From Streptomyces scopuliridis RB72 (GTDB lineage: Bacteria > Actinomycetota > Actinomycetes > Streptomycetales > Streptomycetaceae), in the NCBI RefSeq assembly GCF_000718095.1, contig NZ_JOEI01000002.1, positions 372,001-436,000 on the forward strand: a stretch of DNA of 64,000 nt. Direction: 5' to 3'. Both the position numbers and the translations under genes were made by a program. The stretch's first letter is position 1; each line of letters opens with the position of its first letter. The notes under the pieces were generated by a model. That model was not told where the DNA came from. It saw only the letters and a program-made list of their open reading frames with translations, and ran no database searches. This document shows positions 33,844 through 42,708 of the stretch, one piece after another.

Positions 33844-35654
33844 CCACTCCCCGCAAGGAACGCACCGGCGTGCTGCTCGCGCGCGCCGCCGCGCTCCTCG
33901 CCGTCGTCACCGTGGTCGGACTGCTGCCCTGGCTCTCCGGCCGGGATCCGGCGCTGTCCGTTCTGCGGGCCCGGTCCGCCGAACAGGAGCCGACCGAGGA
34001 GGCGTTGCGCGCGGTACGGGAGCAACTCGGCCTGGAATCCGGCCCGGTGGCCCTGCTCGGCGACTGGTTCGGCGCGGCGGTGCGCGGCGACCTCGGACGC
34101 TCCTGGGTGAGCGGGAGCGAGGTGCTGCCGTCCGTGCTGTCGGGGCTCGGTGTCTCGCTGGCGCTGATGGGCGCGGCGCTGTTCCTCGCCCTCGTACTGG
34201 CCTGCGCGTTGTGCGCGCGGACGCTGATCCGCGGAGCGCGCGGGACGCTCGACACGCGTGAGGGTGGTGGTGGCGGTACGGGAGCACCCGCGGCGGCGCT
34301 CGCCGCACTGCCCGAGTTCCTGATCGCCACCCTGCTGATGGTGGCGCTGTCGGTGTGGCTGGGCTGGTTCCCGCCGTACGGCTGGCAGGAGCCACGCCAT
34401 CTGGTGCTGCCCGCCCTGGCGTTGGGCATTCCGGCGGGCGGGCTGCTCGGGCGGCTGGCCGAGGACGCGCTGCCCGCGGTGTTCACGGAGCGCTGGGTGG
34501 AGCTGTGGCGGTCCTCGGGCTGTACGGCGGGCCGTATCGGGCGGGCCGCCCTGCGCCGGGCCCTGCCCGCCGTACTGCCCCAGCTCGGTCTGGTGGCCGT
34601 CGGTCTGACGGGCGGCGCGGTGGCCGTCGAGACGGTGTTCGCGGTGCCCGGCATCGGGCGTACCGCGCTGGGCGCCGCCGAGTCGCAGGATCTGCCGCTG
34701 CTCCAGGGCTCGGTGCTGGCCCTCGTACTCCTCGGCCTGCTGGCCGGGCTGATCGCGCAGACGGCGCGGCGGTGGATGCTCGGGCCTGGGCTGCGGGACG
34801 CGAGCCTGTCGCTGGCCGCGCGACGTCCGGCGCGGGCGTCGCGGCTGCGTGTCGCCGTGCCCGTGGGGTGCGCGGTGCTGCTTCTGGTCGTCATCGGGTG
34901 GGGTCTGCTGCTCGACCCCCTGTACGTGGACACCGCCGCGCGGCTCGGGGCGCCGAGCGGGGCACATCCGCTCGGTACGGACGCGCTGGGCCGCGATGTG
35001 CTGGCCCGGGTGGGGCACGGAGCGGCGACGACCGTGGGCATCGCTGTGCTGGTGTGCCTCGGCTCGTATCTGCTCGCGATGATCGTCGGCTTTCTGCCGG
35101 CCCTGGCGTCCGGCGCCTCGGAGACCGCGAACGCCGTGCCGCCGGTGATCGCCGGCATTCTCGTGGCGGCGGTGCTCGGCCCCGGTTCGCTGGGGGCGTC
35201 GATCGCGGTGGCCCTGGTGTCCTGGCCCGCGCTCGCGGCCCACGCCGCCGCCCTGGTGCAGGAGACGCGCGCCGCCGGCCACCTCACGGCCCAGCGCGCG
35301 ATCGGCTCACCGCCCCGCTGGATCCTGCTCCACCATCTGCTGCCCGCCGTCGCCGGGCCGGTCGCCCGGCACGCGGTCCTGCGTCTGCCCGGTATCGCCC
35401 TGGCCCTCGCCTCACTCGGCTTCCTCGGCCTCGGCGCCCAGCCGCCCGCCCCGGAGTGGGGTCTGACCCTGTCCGAGTCCCTCCCCTATGTCGAACGCGC
35501 GCCCTGGGCCGTACTGACGCCCGCGGCCATGCTGTTGCTGCTGGCCATGCTGGCGGTCTCCTTGTCGACACTGCCGGCTCCGGCGGCGGGGCGCGGACCG
35601 ATCGCCCGCGCACGAGCCCGTGCGCTCCGGCCGGAAAGGAGCACCGCGCGATGA
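33840..35654 (+). CDS. Fused DppB-DppC-type ABC importer permease
   Basis: 604 residues, twice the usual permease size. The N-terminal half (about 1-310) is DppB-like, with VFTERWVELWRSSGCTAGRI as its EAA loop and ETVFAVPGIGRTALGAAESQ. The C-terminal half (about 325-590) is DppC-like, starting at a second N-terminal helix (VAVPVGCAVLLLVVIGWGLL), with HPLGTDALGRDVLARVGHGA, RAAGHLTAQRAIGSPPRWIL (EAA loop) and LGFLGLGAQPPAPEWGLTLS. Both motifs are intact, so it should form the whole channel from one chain. It is coupled to the genes on both sides by 4-bp overlaps. No frameshift signs are seen, so the fusion looks genuine. Confidence 0.88.
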   Translation: MTTPRKERTGVLLARAAALLAVVTVVGLLPWLSGRDPALSVLRARSAEQEPTEEALRAVREQLGLESGPVALLGDWFGAAVRGDLGRSWVSGSEVLPSVLSGLGVSLALMGAALFLALVLACALCARTLIRGARGTLDTREGGGGGTGAPAAALAALPEFLIATLLMVALSVWLGWFPPYGWQEPRHLVLPALALGIPAGGLLGRLAEDALPAVFTERWVELWRSSGCTAGRIGRAALRRALPAVLPQLGLVAVGLTGGAVAVETVFAVPGIGRTALGAAESQDLPLLQGSVLALVLLGLLAGLIAQTARRWMLGPGLRDASLSLAARRPARASRLRVAVPVGCAVLLLVVIGWGLLLDPLYVDTAARLGAPSGAHPLGTDALGRDVLARVGHGAATTVGIAVLVCLGSYLLAMIVGFLPALASGASETANAVPPVIAGILVAAVLGPGSLGASIAVALVSWPALAAHAAALVQETRAAGHLTAQRAIGSPPRWILLHHLLPAVAGPVARHAVLRLPGIALALASLGFLGLGAQPPAPEWGLTLSESLPYVERAPWAVLTPAAMLLLLAMLAVSLSTLPAPAAGRGPIARARARALRPERSTAR

Positions 35655-36727
35655 GTGCGGACACCGAAGAGTGCGCGGACGCGCCGCGCGACGGACGCGA
35701 GCCGCTGCCCGACCCGGCGGGCGCGCTGCTGGACGTACGCGAACCGCTGCTCGACGTACGCGATCTGCGGGTCACCGTGAACGGGCTGCACGCCGTACGC
35801 GGGATCTCGTTCGAGGTGCGGGCCGGGGAGGCGCTGGCCGTCGTCGGGGAGTCCGGGGCGGGGAAGTCCCTGACCGCGCGGGCCGTCCTGGGGCTGCTGC
35901 CCGCCGGGGCCGAGGTCCGGGGCGGTGTGCGGTTCGCGGGACGGGAGTTGCTGGGGGCGGGGACGGCGGGGTACCGGGGGCTGCGCGGCAGCCGGCTGGC
36001 CTTCGTACCGCAGGATGCCCTGTCCGTGCTGAGCCCCGTGCACACCGTCGGCGAGCAACTGGCCCTGGCCGTACGGTCGGTGCGCGGCGTGGGCCGCCGG
36101 GCCTCGGCGGAGCTGGCGGTCGCCGCACTCGACCGGGTCGGCATCCCCGACGCCGCGCGCCGGGTCCGCGCCTATCCGCATGAGTTCTCCGGCGGGATGC
36201 GGCAGCGCGCCGTGATCGCGATGGCGGTGATCAATGAGCCCGAGCTGGTGCTCGCCGATGAGCCGACCACCGCGCTGGACCCCACCACGCAGGCACGGAT
36301 CCTGGAGCTGCTGACCGGCATCCGGCGGGAGACCGGCGCCGCGCTCGTCCTGGTCACCCACGATCTGGACGTCGTCGCGGGCCACGCGGACCGGGTGCTG
36401 GTGATGTACGCGGGGCGGGTGGCCGAATCGGGCCCGGTCGCCGAGGTGTTCGCGGCCCCGCGCGCCCCGTACACCGCGGGGCTGATCGCCTCGCTGCCGC
36501 GACTGCGCCGGCCGGGCGGAAGGCTGCCCTCGATCGGCGGCTCCCCGCCCTCGCTCTTCGCGCTGCCGCCCGGCTGCGGCTTCGCCCCGCGCTGCCCGGC
36601 CGCCACGGACATGTGCGGCCGGAGCCTGCCCGAGCCGGTCACCGAGGACGGCCGGACAGTGTCCTGCCATCGGTGGCGGGAACTGCCCTCGCCCGTGACC
36701 GGGCTGTTCGAGGAGTGTGCCGGATGA
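35651..36727 (+). CDS. Opp/Dpp-type importer ATPase (DppD-like)
   Basis: 358 residues; ATGA overlap with the permease. Walker A VVGESGAGKSLTARAVLGLL (about 74-93), Q-loop VPQDALSVLSPV, signature EFSGGMRQRAVIAMAVI, Walker B LVLADEPTTALDPTTQARIL and His switch LVTHDLDVVA. The C-terminal oligopeptide-transporter region has the usual Cys cluster (GCGFAPRCPAATDMC). A charged N-terminal extension of about 25 residues precedes the domain. It pairs with the next gene as the second ATPase. Confidence 0.92.
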   Translation: MSADTEECADAPRDGREPLPDPAGALLDVREPLLDVRDLRVTVNGLHAVRGISFEVRAGEALAVVGESGAGKSLTARAVLGLLPAGAEVRGGVRFAGRELLGAGTAGYRGLRGSRLAFVPQDALSVLSPVHTVGEQLALAVRSVRGVGRRASAELAVAALDRVGIPDAARRVRAYPHEFSGGMRQRAVIAMAVINEPELVLADEPTTALDPTTQARILELLTGIRRETGAALVLVTHDLDVVAGHADRVLVMYAGRVAESGPVAEVFAAPRAPYTAGLIASLPRLRRPGGRLPSIGGSPPSLFALPPGCGFAPRCPAATDMCGRSLPEPVTEDGRTVSCHRWRELPSPVTGLFEECAG

Positions 36728-37587
36728 GCGCCCCGCACCCGCGCGACAAGCGGACCCCGGACGGCCGGGGGGTCCCGGACGGTACGCGGGCCCCCGACGG
36801 CACGCCGGCACTGCTCGACGTACGCGAACTGACGGTACGTCACACAGGTCACGGGCGGCGGGCGTTGCCCGTACTCGCCGTGGACCGGGTGTCCTTCGCC
36901 GTACAGCCCGGGGAGACCCTCGCACTGGTCGGCGAGTCCGGGTCGGGCAAGACCAGTTCCGCCATGGCCGTACTGATGCTGCGCCGCCCGGAATCCGGTT
37001 CGGTGCGCTTCCTCGGACGGGAGCTGACGACGCTGGACGAGCCGGAGTTGCGTACGCTGCGCCCCGCGCTGCAACCGGTCTTCCAGGACCCGTACGGATC
37101 CCTCAGCCCCCGGCTCCGGGTGCGCGACGCGATCGCCGAACCGCTGAGGGTCCAGGGCCGCTGGGACCCGCTGACCGGACCCGCCCGCGTCGCCGAACTG
37201 CTCGAACTCGTAGGGCTGGACGCGCCGTTGGCCTCCCGGCTGCCGCACGAGCTGTCCGGCGGCCAGTGCCAGCGCGTCGGTATCGCCCGCGCGCTCGCCT
37301 GCGAACCGAAGCTGCTGGTGCTCGACGAACCGGTCTCCGCGCTGGACCCGTCCGTCCGTGCGGGTGTGATGAATCTGCTGACGGAGCTTCAGAAGGACCT
37401 TGGAATCGGACAGTTGCTCATCTCCCACGATCTCGCGCTGGTCCGGCATGTGGCACACCGGGTCGCGGTGATGCGCCGGGGCAGGATCGTCGAGTCGGGC
37501 ACGGTCGAGGAGGTGTACGCGGCGCCCGCCCACCCGTACACGCGCGAACTGCTGTCCGCCGTATCTCACGCTCCCCCGAATTCATGA
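36724..37587 (+). CDS. Opp/Dpp-type importer ATPase (DppF-like)
   Basis: 287 residues; ATGA overlap with the previous gene. Walker A LVGESGSGKTSSAMAVLMLR, VFQDPYGSLSPRLRVRDAI (the DppF/OppF Q-loop), signature ELSGGQCQRVGIARALAC, Walker B LLVLDEPVSALDPSVRAGVM and LISHDLALVRHVAHRVAVM. It lacks the long C-terminal Cys domain of its partner and ends after YTRELLSAVSHA. Last gene of the four-gene importer; an AT-rich palindrome (37584-37598) sits on its stop codon. Confidence 0.92.
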   Translation: MSAPHPRDKRTPDGRGVPDGTRAPDGTPALLDVRELTVRHTGHGRRALPVLAVDRVSFAVQPGETLALVGESGSGKTSSAMAVLMLRRPESGSVRFLGRELTTLDEPELRTLRPALQPVFQDPYGSLSPRLRVRDAIAEPLRVQGRWDPLTGPARVAELLELVGLDAPLASRLPHELSGGQCQRVGIARALACEPKLLVLDEPVSALDPSVRAGVMNLLTELQKDLGIGQLLISHDLALVRHVAHRVAVMRRGRIVESGTVEEVYAAPAHPYTRELLSAVSHAPPNS

Positions 37588-37598
37588 GAAATTCTCAT
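37584..37598. terminator. AT-rich palindrome over the end of the importer operon
   Basis: atgagaa-a-ttctcat, a perfect 7-1-7 inverted repeat that includes the stop codon of the DppF-like gene. Too short and AT-rich for a typical Streptomyces terminator; it may instead be a regulator site for downstream genes. Confidence 0.35.
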
Positions 37599-37839
37599 CC
37601 GGCCTTCCGCCCGGAATGCGGAATTGCACGCAGCCGAATCACACGTAATCGACGCCGCCCGGCCTGCGCACGGTCGTCATTCTTCGGTCTCATCGGCCGT
37701 GGTACCGCGGTACCGTCCACGGCCGAGAATCATCCGCTGGTAGCTGCTGTTCAGCGGTTTCGCATTCCTACTGTGGAGACATGGCCGCCGGCGGGACAGT
37801 CCGCGGGCCGGATCCGCCACGGATATCAGGGGATGCGAA
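37599..37839. promoter_or_regulatory. Gene-free promoter region of the ABC exporter pair
   Basis: About 240 bp, noticeably less GC-rich than its surroundings. No coding frame with acceptable bias was found. It must hold the promoter for the exporter genes at 37840-39608; no certain -35/-10 pair could be picked. Confidence 0.4.
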
Positions 37840-38775
37840 ATGATCGAGATCAATCGGCTGGTCAAGAGATACGGCGAGAAGACCGCCGTCGACGGCCTCG
37901 ACTTCACCGTCCGGCCCGGAGTGGTCACGGGCTTTCTCGGCCCCAACGGCGCGGGCAAGTCCACCACGATGCGCATGATCGTCGGACTGGACGAGCCGAG
38001 CGCCGGGTCGGTCACGGTCAACGGCCGCCGCTACGCCACGCACCGCGCGCCACTCCAAGAGGTGGGGGCGCTGCTGGAGGCCAAATCGATCCACCCCGGA
38101 CGGTCCGCCTTCCACCATCTCAACGCCCTCGCGCTCACCCACGGCATTCCGCGCCGCCGGGTGGATGAGGTCATCGAGCAGGCCGGTCTCAGTCAGGTGG
38201 CCCGTAAGCGGGCGGGCGCGTTCTCGCTGGGGATGGGACAGCGTCTGGGCATCGCCGCCGCGCTGCTCGGGGATCCGCAGACGGTGATTCTGGACGAGCC
38301 GGTGAACGGTCTCGATCCGGAGGGCGTGCTGTGGATACGTAACCTGCTCACCGGACTCGCCGCCGACGGCCGCACCGTCTTCGTCTCGTCCCATCTGATG
38401 AGCGAGATGGCGCTGACAGCGACCAATCTGGTGGTCGTGGGGCGGGGCAAGCTGCTCGCCGACACCACGGTCGAGCGGTTCATCCAGGACGCCGGGGGTC
38501 ACAGCGTGAAGGTCGTCACCGCCGACCCGGCCCGGCTGCGGGATCTGCTGCGCGGCCCCGATGTGGAGATCACCGCGGGCGAGAGCGCGGAGGAGCTCCA
38601 GGTCGTCGGGCTGGACGCGCGGCAGATCGGTGCGACGGCGTTCGACCACGGGGTTCCGCTCTATGAACTCACCCCGCAGACCGTCTCGTTGGAGGAGGCG
38701 TTCATGGGAATGACAGGCGACGCCGTCGAGTACCACGGCAGCCTCGCCGCAACCCCTCTCGGGAGCGCCGCATGA
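37840..38775 (+). CDS. Drug-type ABC exporter ATPase (BcrA/DrrA-like)
   Basis: 311 residues. ATP-binding motifs: LGPNGAGKSTTMRMIVGLDE (Walker A), signature AFSLGMGQRLGIAAALLG, Walker B TVILDEPVNGLDPEGVLWIR and His switch FVSSHLMSEMALTATNLVVV. The C-terminal 80 residues are the extension found in BcrA-like ATPases (SVKVVTADPARLRDLL...). SLGM replaces SGGQ in the signature, which is common in this subfamily. It overlaps the permease gene by ATGA. A two-component system follows, a layout typical for antibiotic-stress exporters. Substrate unknown. Confidence 0.9.
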   Translation: MIEINRLVKRYGEKTAVDGLDFTVRPGVVTGFLGPNGAGKSTTMRMIVGLDEPSAGSVTVNGRRYATHRAPLQEVGALLEAKSIHPGRSAFHHLNALALTHGIPRRRVDEVIEQAGLSQVARKRAGAFSLGMGQRLGIAAALLGDPQTVILDEPVNGLDPEGVLWIRNLLTGLAADGRTVFVSSHLMSEMALTATNLVVVGRGKLLADTTVERFIQDAGGHSVKVVTADPARLRDLLRGPDVEITAGESAEELQVVGLDARQIGATAFDHGVPLYELTPQTVSLEEAFMGMTGDAVEYHGSLAATPLGSAA

Positions 38776-39608
38776 CCACCCTGACCCCTGCCCCTGCCCC
38801 CGCCGCTGCCGACACCCGGGGCCGGCCCGCCTACAAGGTGACCGGCCCACGCGTCCTGCGCGCCGAATGGGCCAAGCTCTGGTCGCTGCGCTCCACCTGG
38901 ATCACCCTGAGCCTGTCCTTGGCGCTGCTGATCGCGCTCGGCATGATCTTCGCCTCGACCTACGCGCCCGGTGCCGACGCACGCGGCCCCGGCGCGGAGG
39001 CCGCGGACGCGGTCGCCGTCGCTCTCGGCGGCCTCAACTTCGCCCAGCTGGCCATCGGAGTGCTGGGCGTGCTGGTCATGGCCGGGGAGTACTCCACCGG
39101 CACGATCCGCTCCACACTCGCCGCGGTCCCGACCCGGCTGCCCGTGCTGTGGTCCAAGGTCATCAGCTATGGCGGGACGGCGTTCCTCACCGCCGGTGTC
39201 ACGGTGTTCGTGTCCTTCTTCGCGAGCGGGAGGATGCTGGACGGTACGGACATCGCGCTCGGCATCTCCTCCCCCGGCGTGGTGCGCGCTCTCCTGGGGG
39301 CCGGGGCCTATCTCGCACTGGTCGGCGTCCTGGGGGTCGCGCTGGGCGCGCTGATCCGTTCGGTCGCCGGTGGCATCGGACTGCTGGTCACCACACTGAT
39401 GCTGCTGCCGCTCCTCACCAGCCTGCTGCCCACCACGCTGAGGGACAACATCACCCCGTATCTGCCCAGCAGCGCGGGAGGCTCGATGTTCGCGCTGCAC
39501 CCGGCGAGCGATGCCCTCAGCCCGGGGGCGGGGCTCGCGGTCTTCGCCGGCTGGGTCGTGCTGGCCCTCGCCGGCGCCGCCTGGCGGCTCGCGCGCTCGG
39601 ACGCGTGA
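38772..39608 (+). CDS. ABC-2 type exporter permease
   Basis: 278 residues with six membrane helices; a short Pro/Ala start precedes VTGPRVLRAEWAKLWSLRST. The conserved AGEYSTGTIRSTLAAVPTRL and LPVLWSKVISYGGTAFL segments identify the ABC-2 permeases that partner BcrA-like ATPases. Its stop codon lies inside the first unit of a tandem repeat array. Confidence 0.88.
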   Translation: MTTLTPAPAPAAADTRGRPAYKVTGPRVLRAEWAKLWSLRSTWITLSLSLALLIALGMIFASTYAPGADARGPGAEAADAVAVALGGLNFAQLAIGVLGVLVMAGEYSTGTIRSTLAAVPTRLPVLWSKVISYGGTAFLTAGVTVFVSFFASGRMLDGTDIALGISSPGVVRALLGAGAYLALVGVLGVALGALIRSVAGGIGLLVTTLMLLPLLTSLLPTTLRDNITPYLPSSAGGSMFALHPASDALSPGAGLAVFAGWVVLALAGAAWRLARSDA

Positions 39609-39728
39609 CCTGCTCGGACGCGTGACCCGGGTCTGGTGTGTGACCCGGGTCTGGTGCGTGACCCGGGTCAGGCGCGTGACCCGGGTCAGGCGCGTGACCT
39701 GCTCGGGTGCGTGATCTCGCGCCCGGAC
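39603..39728 (+). repeat. Tandem array of about seven 17-20-bp units with gacccgggtc palindromes
   Basis: Units start at 39603, 39620, 39638, 39656, 39674, 39692 and 39709. The four central 18-bp units read gcgtgacccgggtcaggc or close variants, each with the perfect palindrome gacccgggtc. The outer units (gcgtgacctgctcgg) are diverged. The array begins over the permease stop codon and ends about 90 bp before the histidine kinase start. Confidence 0.8.
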
Positions 39729-39817
39729 GTGTGACCTGTGCCGGTCCGCCGCCTCCGGTCGCTCTACAGTGATCGCAGTGCGGTACGGACCGGCCCGAAG
39801 GAGAAGGGGGCGAGGCC

Positions 39818-41290
39818 GTGCGAAGCAGCGGCACCCCGCGGGGCGGGCCGAGCAGCGCACCGCGGCGCGTGCTCAAGGGCACTCCGCACGGCGAGCCCTT
39901 CCCGCCCGAACTCGACGCGTTGTGGAGCAGTCCACTGGTGCGCCGGGCCGCCGGTACGGCCCGCCGACTGCGAAGGGTGAGCCGCGAACATCCCGTACTG
40001 CTCGACTCCCTGCTCGCCCTCGCCGTCCTGGCGATCGGGCTGGGCAATCTGTTCCTGCCGGCGGGAGGGGACCGGGAGGGCGGGCGGCACGGCACCTTCG
40101 CCAGCTCCCTGACGCTCGCCGAGCAGCACGTACCCCTCGCACTGATCCTGGTGTCGCTGGCCGGGCAGGCCCTGCCGCTGGTCTGGCGGCGCCGGGCACC
40201 GTCGGCCGTGCTGGCGGCGGTGCTCCTCTGCTGCGTACTCCAGTGGTCACTGGGCGTGCCGCTGCGCAGCGCGGTCGGTCTGATGGTCGCGCTCTACTCC
40301 CTGGCGCGGTACGACTCGGTCAAGAGGCTGCCGTGGGCGGCGCTGTGCACTGCGGCGGCGCTCAGTGTGGCGGCGTTCCGGGTGCCGCCGCTCACCGCGC
40401 AGTCCCTGTCGAGTCTGTTCCTGCTGTGCGCCGCCGCCACCGCCGCCGTGGCGCTCGCGCTGGTGGTGCGGGTACGCCAGGCCCAGCTCAGCGCGCTGGC
40501 CGACCGGGCGGCGCAGGTGGAGATCGAACGTGAGCAACGCGTCCAGCTGGCCACCTTCGCCGAGCGGTCCAGAGTCTCCCGCGAGATGCACGACATCGTC
40601 GGCCACAACCTCGCCGTCATCATCGGCCTCGCGGACGGCGCCGCCGCCGCCCCGGACGCGGCCCGCGGCGCCGAGGTGCTGCGTCTTATCGCGGGCACCG
40701 GCCGACAGGCGCTGAGCGAACTGCGCCGCACGCTGGGCGCGCTGCGCGAACGCCCCGACGGGATCAACGACGCCGTCGAGCTGAACCCCCAGCCGGGCAT
40801 CACCGACCTCGCCGGGCTGCTGGACCGTATCCGGGCCGCCGGGCCACAGGTCACGTATCGCGGCGCCGGCGACCCGGACACCCTGGCCCCGGGCGTACAG
40901 CTCGCCGTGTACCGCATCGTCCAGGAGGCGCTGACCAACAGCCTGAAGCACGCCGGGCCGGCGACGACCGTACGTGTGGTACTGAGCGTCACCGACCGGG
41001 AGGCCGACATACGCGTCCGGGACAGCGGGCGTCCCGACGGCTCACCGGCGTCCGGACCCGGCGGCGACACGGGGCAGGGTCTGGTCGGGATCGCGGAGCG
41101 CGCGGCTCTCGCGGGCGGCAGCGCCGAGGCGGGGCCCACCGAGGACGGCGGTTGGATGGTGCACGCAGTCCTGCCGCTGCTCCCGCCGCCTCCCCGGTCT
41201 CAGCCCCTTCCCTCTCCCTCTCCCCATCCCTCTCCTCCTCCCCCTCCACCGCCCGTTCCGCCCCGCTCCGCAGAGGAACCGCCCCCATGA
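39818..41290 (+). CDS. Two-component sensor histidine kinase (NarL/HisKA_3 type)
   Basis: 490 residues from a GTG at 39818, preceded by GAAGGAGAAGGGGG. Four to six membrane helices lie in residues about 60-220, with little extracellular loop, so it probably senses in or at the membrane. The phosphorylated His is in SREMHDIVGHNLAVIIGL (about 262-279), and the ATP domain ends GQGLVGIAERAALAGG. The tail is a long Pro/Ser-rich stretch (about 30 residues) unusual for the family. It overlaps its response regulator by ATGA. The ABC exporter upstream is the likely target or stress signal source. Confidence 0.9.
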   Translation: MRSSGTPRGGPSSAPRRVLKGTPHGEPFPPELDALWSSPLVRRAAGTARRLRRVSREHPVLLDSLLALAVLAIGLGNLFLPAGGDREGGRHGTFASSLTLAEQHVPLALILVSLAGQALPLVWRRRAPSAVLAAVLLCCVLQWSLGVPLRSAVGLMVALYSLARYDSVKRLPWAALCTAAALSVAAFRVPPLTAQSLSSLFLLCAAATAAVALALVVRVRQAQLSALADRAAQVEIEREQRVQLATFAERSRVSREMHDIVGHNLAVIIGLADGAAAAPDAARGAEVLRLIAGTGRQALSELRRTLGALRERPDGINDAVELNPQPGITDLAGLLDRIRAAGPQVTYRGAGDPDTLAPGVQLAVYRIVQEALTNSLKHAGPATTVRVVLSVTDREADIRVRDSGRPDGSPASGPGGDTGQGLVGIAERAALAGGSAEAGPTEDGGWMVHAVLPLLPPPPRSQPLPSPSPHPSPPPPPPPVPPRSAEEPPP

Positions 41291-41988
41291 CCACCGTGCT
41301 CATCGTCGACGACCAGCCGCTGCAACGCCTCGGCTTCCGCCTGCTGCTCGAAGCCGACCCCGGCACCACGGTCGTCGGCGAGGCCGGGCACGGCGCCGAG
41401 GCCGTCGAGCGTACGGCGGCGCTGCGGCCGGACGTGGTCCTGATGGACATCCGGATGCCGGGGATGGACGGCGTCGAGGCCACCCGTCGCATCGTGGCCT
41501 CCGGGAGCCGCTCGCGCGTACTCGTCCTCACCACCTTCGACCTGGACGAATACGCCTACGGCGCGCTGCGCGCCGGAGCCAGTGGGTTTCTGCTCAAGGA
41601 CGCGCTGCCCGACGAGCTGCTCGCCGGAATCCGCGCGGTCGCCGCGGGTGACGCGGTGGTCGCCCCGGCGCTGACCCGCCGGCTGCTGGACACCTTCATC
41701 CAGCGCGTCCCGGCCCCCTCCGAACACGCGCTCTCCGACCGCGCGGGCCGGGCGGAGACCGATGCCCGGCTGGCGGCCCTGACCGGGCGTGAGCGGGAGG
41801 TGCTGTCGGCCATGGCCCGCGGGTTGACCAACGGTGAGATCGCCGAGCTGCTGGTGCTGTCGGAATCGACCATTAAGACCTATGTCAGCCGGGTGCTGAC
41901 GAGGATCGGCGCCCGTGACCGTGTACACGCTGTCATCATCGCCTATGAGACCGGTATCGCCCGGACGGACCGGCCCCCGTCCCGGTGA
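41287..41988 (+). CDS. LuxR/NarL family response regulator
   Basis: 233 residues. Receiver domain: TTVLIVDDQPLQRLGFRLLL (acidic pocket), phospho-Asp in DVVLMDIRMPGMDGVEATRR, Thr in VLVLTTFDLDEYAYGALRAG and Lys in GFLLKDALPDELL. C-terminal LuxR HTH: LTGREREVLSAMARGLTNGE, then IAELLVLSESTIKTYVSRVL. Translationally coupled to the kinase. Probably activates the exporter genes upstream. Confidence 0.93.
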   Translation: MTTVLIVDDQPLQRLGFRLLLEADPGTTVVGEAGHGAEAVERTAALRPDVVLMDIRMPGMDGVEATRRIVASGSRSRVLVLTTFDLDEYAYGALRAGASGFLLKDALPDELLAGIRAVAAGDAVVAPALTRRLLDTFIQRVPAPSEHALSDRAGRAETDARLAALTGREREVLSAMARGLTNGEIAELLVLSESTIKTYVSRVLTRIGARDRVHAVIIAYETGIARTDRPPSR

Positions 41989-42004
41989 TGAGGACCCGGG
42001 CGTC

Positions 42005-42046
42005 GGCATCAGCATCGGCATCGGCATCGGCATCGGCATCGGTGGA
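42005..42046 (+). repeat. Hexanucleotide microsatellite (ggcatc)7
   Basis: Seven units of ggcatc, one with a single change (agcatc at 42011-42016), fill most of the 75-bp spacer between the response regulator and the DedA gene. It ends just before the DedA ribosome site. Confidence 0.85.
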
Positions 42047-42063
42047 ACGGAGGGACGCGCCGG

Positions 42064-42681
42064 ATGAATACGATCACCAACTGGCTCGGCGGTCTCTCCG
42101 GCCCCGTGATCTACGCCGTGGTCGGCGCGCTCGTCTTCTGCGAGGACGCCTTCTTCTTCGGCCTTGTGCTGCCCGGCGAGACCGCCGCCGTACTGGGCGG
42201 GCTGCTGGCCGTCCACGGCGAGGTGTCGGTGTGGTGGCTGACGGTGGTCGTGGTGGTCGCCGCGATCCTGGGCGACAGCACCGGCTATGCGGTGAGCCAC
42301 CACTTCGGCGACCGGATCCTGGCGACCCGGAGCCTGCGCAAGCGCGAGGACCAGGTCGAGCGGGCGCGCGAGATGATTCGCGTGCGGGGCGCCTCGGCGG
42401 TGTTCGTGGCCCGCTTCATCGCGTTCCTCCGCGCGCTGATGCCGGCGCTGGCGGGGCTCTCGGACGTGCCGTACCGACGGTTCCTGTTCTTCAACGCGAT
42501 GGGCGGGCTGTGCTGGGGCGTGAGCTGTACGGCCGTGGGCTACTTCGCCGGGGCCGCGTTCACCAGGATCGAGTCACAGGTGGGGCAGATCGCCGGGGCC
42601 GTGATCGCCGGGGTGGTCGTGCTCGCGCTGGCCGTGTGGGCGTACCGGCGGCACCGCCGGACACACCCACCGCACCACTGA
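42064..42681 (+). CDS. DedA family membrane protein
   Basis: 205 residues; GGAACGGAGGG precedes the ATG. DedA/VTT pattern: VFCEDAFFFGLVLPGETAAV (acidic re-entrant segment), the Gly/Asp motif ILGDSTGYAVSHHFGDRIL, then VFVARFIAFLRALMPALAGL with the conserved Arg residues and RFLFFNAMGGLCWGVSCTAV. Members act in membrane lipid (undecaprenyl- or phosphatidyl-) flipping or homeostasis. Probably read through from the two-component genes, with the microsatellite between. Confidence 0.9.
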   Translation: MNTITNWLGGLSGPVIYAVVGALVFCEDAFFFGLVLPGETAAVLGGLLAVHGEVSVWWLTVVVVVAAILGDSTGYAVSHHFGDRILATRSLRKREDQVERAREMIRVRGASAVFVARFIAFLRALMPALAGLSDVPYRRFLFFNAMGGLCWGVSCTAVGYFAGAAFTRIESQVGQIAGAVIAGVVVLALAVWAYRRHRRTHPPHH

Positions 42682-42708
42682 CCAAGTCCCGCCCCGGGCC
42701 GTCCGGCC

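Noticed and set aside
39603..39728. Repeat array considered as a CRISPR
   Set aside because: Units abut one another without unique spacers and are only 17-20 bp; it is a simple tandem repeat.
41150..41290. Possible frameshift creating the Pro-rich tail of the histidine kinase
   Set aside because: The ATPase domain is complete before the tail and the stop overlaps the response regulator start by ATGA, so the frame is consistent with a real, if odd, C-terminus.
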